DNA from: Rheinheimera sp. EpRS3
GTDB taxonomy: Bacteria; Pseudomonadota; Gammaproteobacteria; Enterobacterales; Alteromonadaceae
Reading direction: 5' to 3'
Assembly (NCBI RefSeq): GCF_001513785.1
Contig: NZ_LNQS01000009.1
Location: forward strand, 310,001-374,000
DNA length: 64,000 nucleotides
In this document: positions 61,190-64,000 of the stretch, one piece after another
Layout of the letters: each line of letters opens with the position of its first letter
Numbering within the stretch: the stretch's first letter is position 1
Made by a program: the position numbers and the translations under genes
The notes under the pieces: generated by a model
Seen by the model: the letters and a program-made list of their open reading frames with translations, nothing else
Database searches by the model: none
Told to the model about the DNA's origin: nothing

Positions 61190-62548
61190 CTAACTTGCTT
61201 GCTGTTCTAACTTAAGCAGTGTGCGTTTTAAGATAATAGCCAACAATATGGCGGCCACACTTAAACCAACGATAATACCAATCCAGAAACCATGGGCGCC
61301 CATAGCTGGTACCAGCCAGTTTGTTAACCCCAATACGGCACCCAGACCAAAACCGATTGGCCAGTAAGCAATAAAGGTAATAAAAAATACCGGTTTGGTC
61401 ACTTTCATACCGCGCAGCGCGCAAGCTGATACCACCTGGATGGCGTCTGACACCTGATAAAAACAGGCCAGAATTAACAACGAAGCTGCCAGCGCAATGA
61501 CGGTAGGATCGGGTGAATACAGTGCCGCAATACTATTTTTTAGGATAAAGGTTAGGCTGGCAATAACCAACGACATTAACACCGCCAGTATGATGGCAGT
61601 CGACACGGCTTTTTTCAGCTCCATAATGCTTTGCTGGCCTACCAGATGGCCAACACGGATAGTGGTGGCCATACCTAACGACAGCGGCAGCATAAACACT
61701 ATACCACTGTAGTTTTGTGCAATTTGATGCCCGGCAACCATAATAGGGCCAAGGTGTACTATTGCCAGCGGGATACAGGCAAACAAGGTGACTTCAAAGA
61801 AGATGGAAAAGGCGATAGGCGTGCCGATGCAGACAATTTGCCAGATATCTTTGATATTAATGCGATAACTTTCGGGGTGAAGCCTGTACCGCCTTGTGGT
61901 GCGGCTAAACCAGCCGTAAATTAAAATGGCGATAAACATAGCAAAAAACACCAGCGCAGTGGCTATACCACAGCCAGCGCCGCCCAGCGCTGGCATGCCA
62001 AGCTTGCCGTAAATAAACACATAGTTGGCCGGAATATTCACCAGAATACCGACAAAGCTGATCCACATGCTGGCTTTGGTATTGCCAATACCTTCAAACA
62101 TACTACGCACAACCATGTAACCCGCGGCCGGAAATAAACCAAAGCTAACGTAATATAAGTAGTCGAGCGATTTTTGCCGCAGCGTTTCATCCATATTTAG
62201 CAGGTCAATCGGTACATTCACATACAGCATCAATACAAACATGGCAGCGGCCAGCGCCATGGCCAGATACATTGCCTGCACGGTGAAGTGAGTAACCGGT
62301 TTGGTTTGTTTGCTGCCGTAGTACTGCGCCACTATTGGCGTTAGTGCAAGCAACAGGCCCTGCATTGTCATTACCACCGGAAACCATAAACCGGATGCCA
62401 CTGCTATTGCTGCCATATCAACCGCGCTGTAGCGGCCCGCCATGACGGTATCGACAAAATACATCAACGTTTGTGTCAGCTGTGCCAGCACTATGGGGCC
62501 GGAAAGTTTTAGTATGGTTCTGGCTTCGAAGCGGGAAAAAGGTAACAT
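61190..62548 (-). CDS. norM: MATE family multidrug exporter NorM
   Basis: A 452-residue MATE exporter, a cation-driven drug efflux pump of the NorM branch. Twelve predicted membrane helices form two six-helix halves. Visible signatures include SGPIVLAQLTQTLMYFVDTVMAG at the start, in part, and PVVMTMQGLLLALTPIVAQ, with the acidic residue in SMFEGIGNTKAS and LRGMKVTKP. It is divergent from ribE (60-bp spacer), an arrangement found in Vibrio and Shewanella. The DUF3080 gene follows on the same strand. Confidence 0.92.
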   Translation of the reverse strand: MLPFSRFEARTILKLSGPIVLAQLTQTLMYFVDTVMAGRYSAVDMAAIAVASGLWFPVVMTMQGLLLALTPIVAQYYGSKQTKPVTHFTVQAMYLAMALAAAMFVLMLYVNVPIDLLNMDETLRQKSLDYLYYVSFGLFPAAGYMVVRSMFEGIGNTKASMWISFVGILVNIPANYVFIYGKLGMPALGGAGCGIATALVFFAMFIAILIYGWFSRTTRRYRLHPESYRINIKDIWQIVCIGTPIAFSIFFEVTLFACIPLAIVHLGPIMVAGHQIAQNYSGIVFMLPLSLGMATTIRVGHLVGQQSIMELKKAVSTAIILAVLMSLVIASLTFILKNSIAALYSPDPTVIALAASLLILACFYQVSDAIQVVSACALRGMKVTKPVFFITFIAYWPIGFGLGAVLGLTNWLVPAMGAHGFWIGIIVGLSVAAILLAIILKRTLLKLEQQAS

Positions 62549-62607
62549 AGTAAGCTTGTTGTATCAGCAGCGTGTAATGGCGCGCAATGTAGCACAAATG
62601 AGGGCTT

Positions 62608-63237
62608 ATGTTTACCGGAATAGTTCAAACTAAGGCTGAGTTAACAGCCGTTGCCGACAAAGCGGCATTTCGTCAGTTAACCCTGAAGCCGGGCGCTGCA
62701 CACCTGCAAAATTTAAGCCGTGGCGCCAGTATTGCTATCAACGGCGTTTGTTTAACGGTAACTGATTTTGATAGCAACGCCGGTTGGGTTTGTTTTGATG
62801 TGATTGCAGAAACCTTGAGCAAAACCAACCTTGGTAAGCTAAGCGCGGGCGATGCGGTTAACTTTGAACGCTCGTTAAGCTTTGGCAGTGAACTGGGCGG
62901 CCATATTGTTTCCGGCCATATTCAAACCACGGCAACTATAACGGCAGTGGATAAAAGCGCCAATAACTGTGCGATGCGCCTGACGCTGGCACCGGAATAT
63001 ATGCGTTATATTCTCAGCAAAGGTTTTATCGCGGTGGAGGGCTGCAGTTTAACGGTGGGCGAAACCTATGCTGATGGCTTTAGTTTGTATCTGATCCCCG
63101 AAACACTCAGCATTACTACCTTAGGGCAAAAGCAGCCGGGCGATATGCTGAATATCGAGCTGGACCAGCAAACGCAAACCATAGTACAAACAGTAGAGCG
63201 TATTATGGCCGAGCGTTTTACCGCTACGTTGGCTTAA
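62608..63237 (+). CDS. ribE: Riboflavin synthase, alpha subunit
   Basis: A 209-residue enzyme that converts two 6,7-dimethyl-8-ribityllumazine molecules to riboflavin. Two lumazine-binding repeats are present. The first starts MFTGIVQTKAEL and has GASIAINGVCLTV; the second starts HIVSGHIQTTATI and has GFIAVEGCSLTVGE. Length is standard for the family. GAGGGCTT precedes the ATG. No FMN riboswitch fits in the 60-bp spacer with norM. Confidence 0.95.
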   Translation: MFTGIVQTKAELTAVADKAAFRQLTLKPGAAHLQNLSRGASIAINGVCLTVTDFDSNAGWVCFDVIAETLSKTNLGKLSAGDAVNFERSLSFGSELGGHIVSGHIQTTATITAVDKSANNCAMRLTLAPEYMRYILSKGFIAVEGCSLTVGETYADGFSLYLIPETLSITTLGQKQPGDMLNIELDQQTQTIVQTVERIMAERFTATLA

Positions 63238-63252
63238 TAATACAGCCCCGTC

Positions 63253-63453
63253 TTAATAATACTGTTCATCGTCTGCATCAACAAACAGCTGCACTGAATG
63301 GTGCAGCTCGTCTTTATGTACCCGCACATGGATAGGGTTGCAGCAGTTGCTGCAATCTTCGGTGTATTCCTGATCTTCGTCAGTAACCTCAACGCTTAAA
63401 TGCATAGGGTGGCCGCAAAACGGGCACCTGATAGTTTTTTGCAGTACGCTCAT
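63253..63453 (-). CDS. CPXCG motif cysteine-rich protein
   Basis: A 66-residue zinc-ribbon protein of the CPXCG family, unknown function. Four Cys in two pairs (CPFCG at 10-14 and CSNC at 34-37) should bind a zinc ion. The C-terminal tail is acidic. I take the ATG at 63453 because GGAGGAAG lies upstream; the longer frame to 63507 would overlap the SDR gene. It follows the FolM-like gene on the same strand. Confidence 0.85.
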   Translation of the reverse strand: MSVLQKTIRCPFCGHPMHLSVEVTDEDQEYTEDCSNCCNPIHVRVHKDELHHSVQLFVDADDEQYY

Positions 63454-63487
63454 AGCAACTTCCTCCGGGCGGTTTGTTTGTTCAGGG

Positions 63488-64000
63488 TCAGGCTTTACTG
63501 GCCCCACTTAAACTGCGTCCGCCGTCAACCGTAATAATATGCCCGGTGATATAAGGCGCTTTGAGCAGAAATAACAGCGTTTGGGCGATATCGGCTGCAG
63601 TGCCCAGTTGCTGCAACGGAATTTGCGCCAGTATCGCTGCTTTATCTTGCTCTTTTAGCACGATAGATTGTTCCCCAGGCCATAAAATAGCACCAGGCGC
63701 TATACCGTTTACCCTTATCGCCGGTGCGAGCTCAAGCGCCAGTGACTTTGTCATCATTAACAGTGCAGCTTTTGCCATACAGTAAATACTGTGGCCGGCT
63801 AAAGGCTTGTTGGCATGAATGTCGACCATATTAACAATAGCACCATTATTACGCGCCAGCTCGGGCGCCAGTGCCTGGCTTAAGAAATACGGTGCTTTAA
63901 CGTTAGAGCCAAATAAATCCTGCCATTGCGCTGCATTTGCGTCTTCTACCGGGGTAGGGTAAAAACTTGATGCGTTGTTTACCAGCACATCTAACCGGTT
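63488..64000 (-). CDS. Pteridine reductase FolM-like SDR (gene continues past the window)
   Basis: The C-terminal ~170 residues of an SDR with strong similarity to FolM (dihydromonapterin/dihydrofolate reductase). Visible are VNNASSFYPTP, IVNMVDIHANKP, the active-site HSIYCMAKAALLMMTKSLA and RVNGIAPGAILWP, and the end PYITGHIITVDGGRSL. FolM-type enzymes use VDIHANKPL instead of the usual Ser-rich stretch. The N-terminal Rossmann part lies beyond the right edge. The CPXCG gene follows after 35 bp. Confidence 0.85.
   Translation of the reverse strand, partial: NRLDVLVNNASSFYPTPVEDANAAQWQDLFGSNVKAPYFLSQALAPELARNNGAIVNMVDIHANKPLAGHSIYCMAKAALLMMTKSLALELAPAIRVNGIAPGAILWPGEQSIVLKEQDKAAILAQIPLQQLGTAADIAQTLLFLLKAPYITGHIITVDGGRSLSGASKA

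Noticed and set aside
62549-62607. FMN riboswitch before ribE
   Set aside because: The spacer is only 59 bp and lacks the conserved RFN core.

Overview
The window is chromosomal DNA from a free-living gammaproteobacterium, most likely of the Alteromonadales/Chromatiaceae group around Rheinheimera, Alishewanella and Arsukibacterium. That placement is an inference from gene content: secDF, rimK, norM next to ribE, the DUF2982, DUF2884 and DUF3080 families, a fused cytochrome c-FTR1 permease, and a TonB receptor/GH16/GH3 glucan locus. Both edges cut genes (secD on the left, a FolM-like reductase on the right). The coding strand changes often and operons are short. I see no rRNA, CRISPR array, complete insertion sequence or prophage.

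1-16 kb is ordinary core genome: the end of secD and secF, a divergently placed RND efflux pair (adaptor then permease), DUF2982, an unrecognised 111-residue protein, a FapA/DUF342 protein, a YggN-like protein, a RimK-type ligase overlapping a zinc deacylase, the divalent-metal transporters MgtE and CorA, and a cytochrome c-FTR1 iron permease with a possible Fur box.

16-29 kb holds less familiar genes: a 747-residue lipoprotein followed directly by a YwqK/MORN-repeat exported protein, a CheB-CheR-PAS fusion with no kinase end plus a small PAS partner, a glyoxalase-fold protein, a lipoprotein that fuses an esterase to an amidohydrolase, a YdeI-like protein, a ParD/ParE-type toxin-antitoxin pair and an ArgP-ArgO-type regulator/exporter pair.

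29-31.4 kb is a decay zone. It contains a truncated glyoxalase relic, an intact RelE/HigB-type toxin with its HTH antitoxin, a CoiA-like nuclease gene cut by an amber codon, and a frameshifted HigA-type antitoxin relic next to an operator-like palindrome. 31.4-43.3 kb holds a GNAT-nitrilase fusion, a PAS-GGDEF cyclase, and a beta-glucan utilisation locus: TonB receptor, GH16 lichenase-type glucanase, GH3 exo-glucosidase and a LytS/LytTR two-component pair.

43.3-57.9 kb is an accessory region rich in LysR regulators (four) and small redox genes: a Gal80-like Gfo/Idh/MocA protein, MFS exporter, aldo/keto reductase, broken metallo-beta-lactamase-fold gene, SnoaL-Atu4866 fusion, DltE-like SDR, DoxX and a truncated RND adaptor. 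A two-component system with a small lipoprotein, which looks compositionally foreign, sits inside it. A 71-bp promoter segment is duplicated between 45.66 and 50.07 kb, and one copy carries what looks like the remains of a lost LysR gene.

58-64 kb returns to core genes: an acetyl-CoA hydrolase/transferase, tRNA-Val(GAC), a DUF3080 lipoprotein, NorM, riboflavin synthase, a CPXCG protein and a FolM-like reductase. All family calls rest on reading motifs by eye; no database search was possible.
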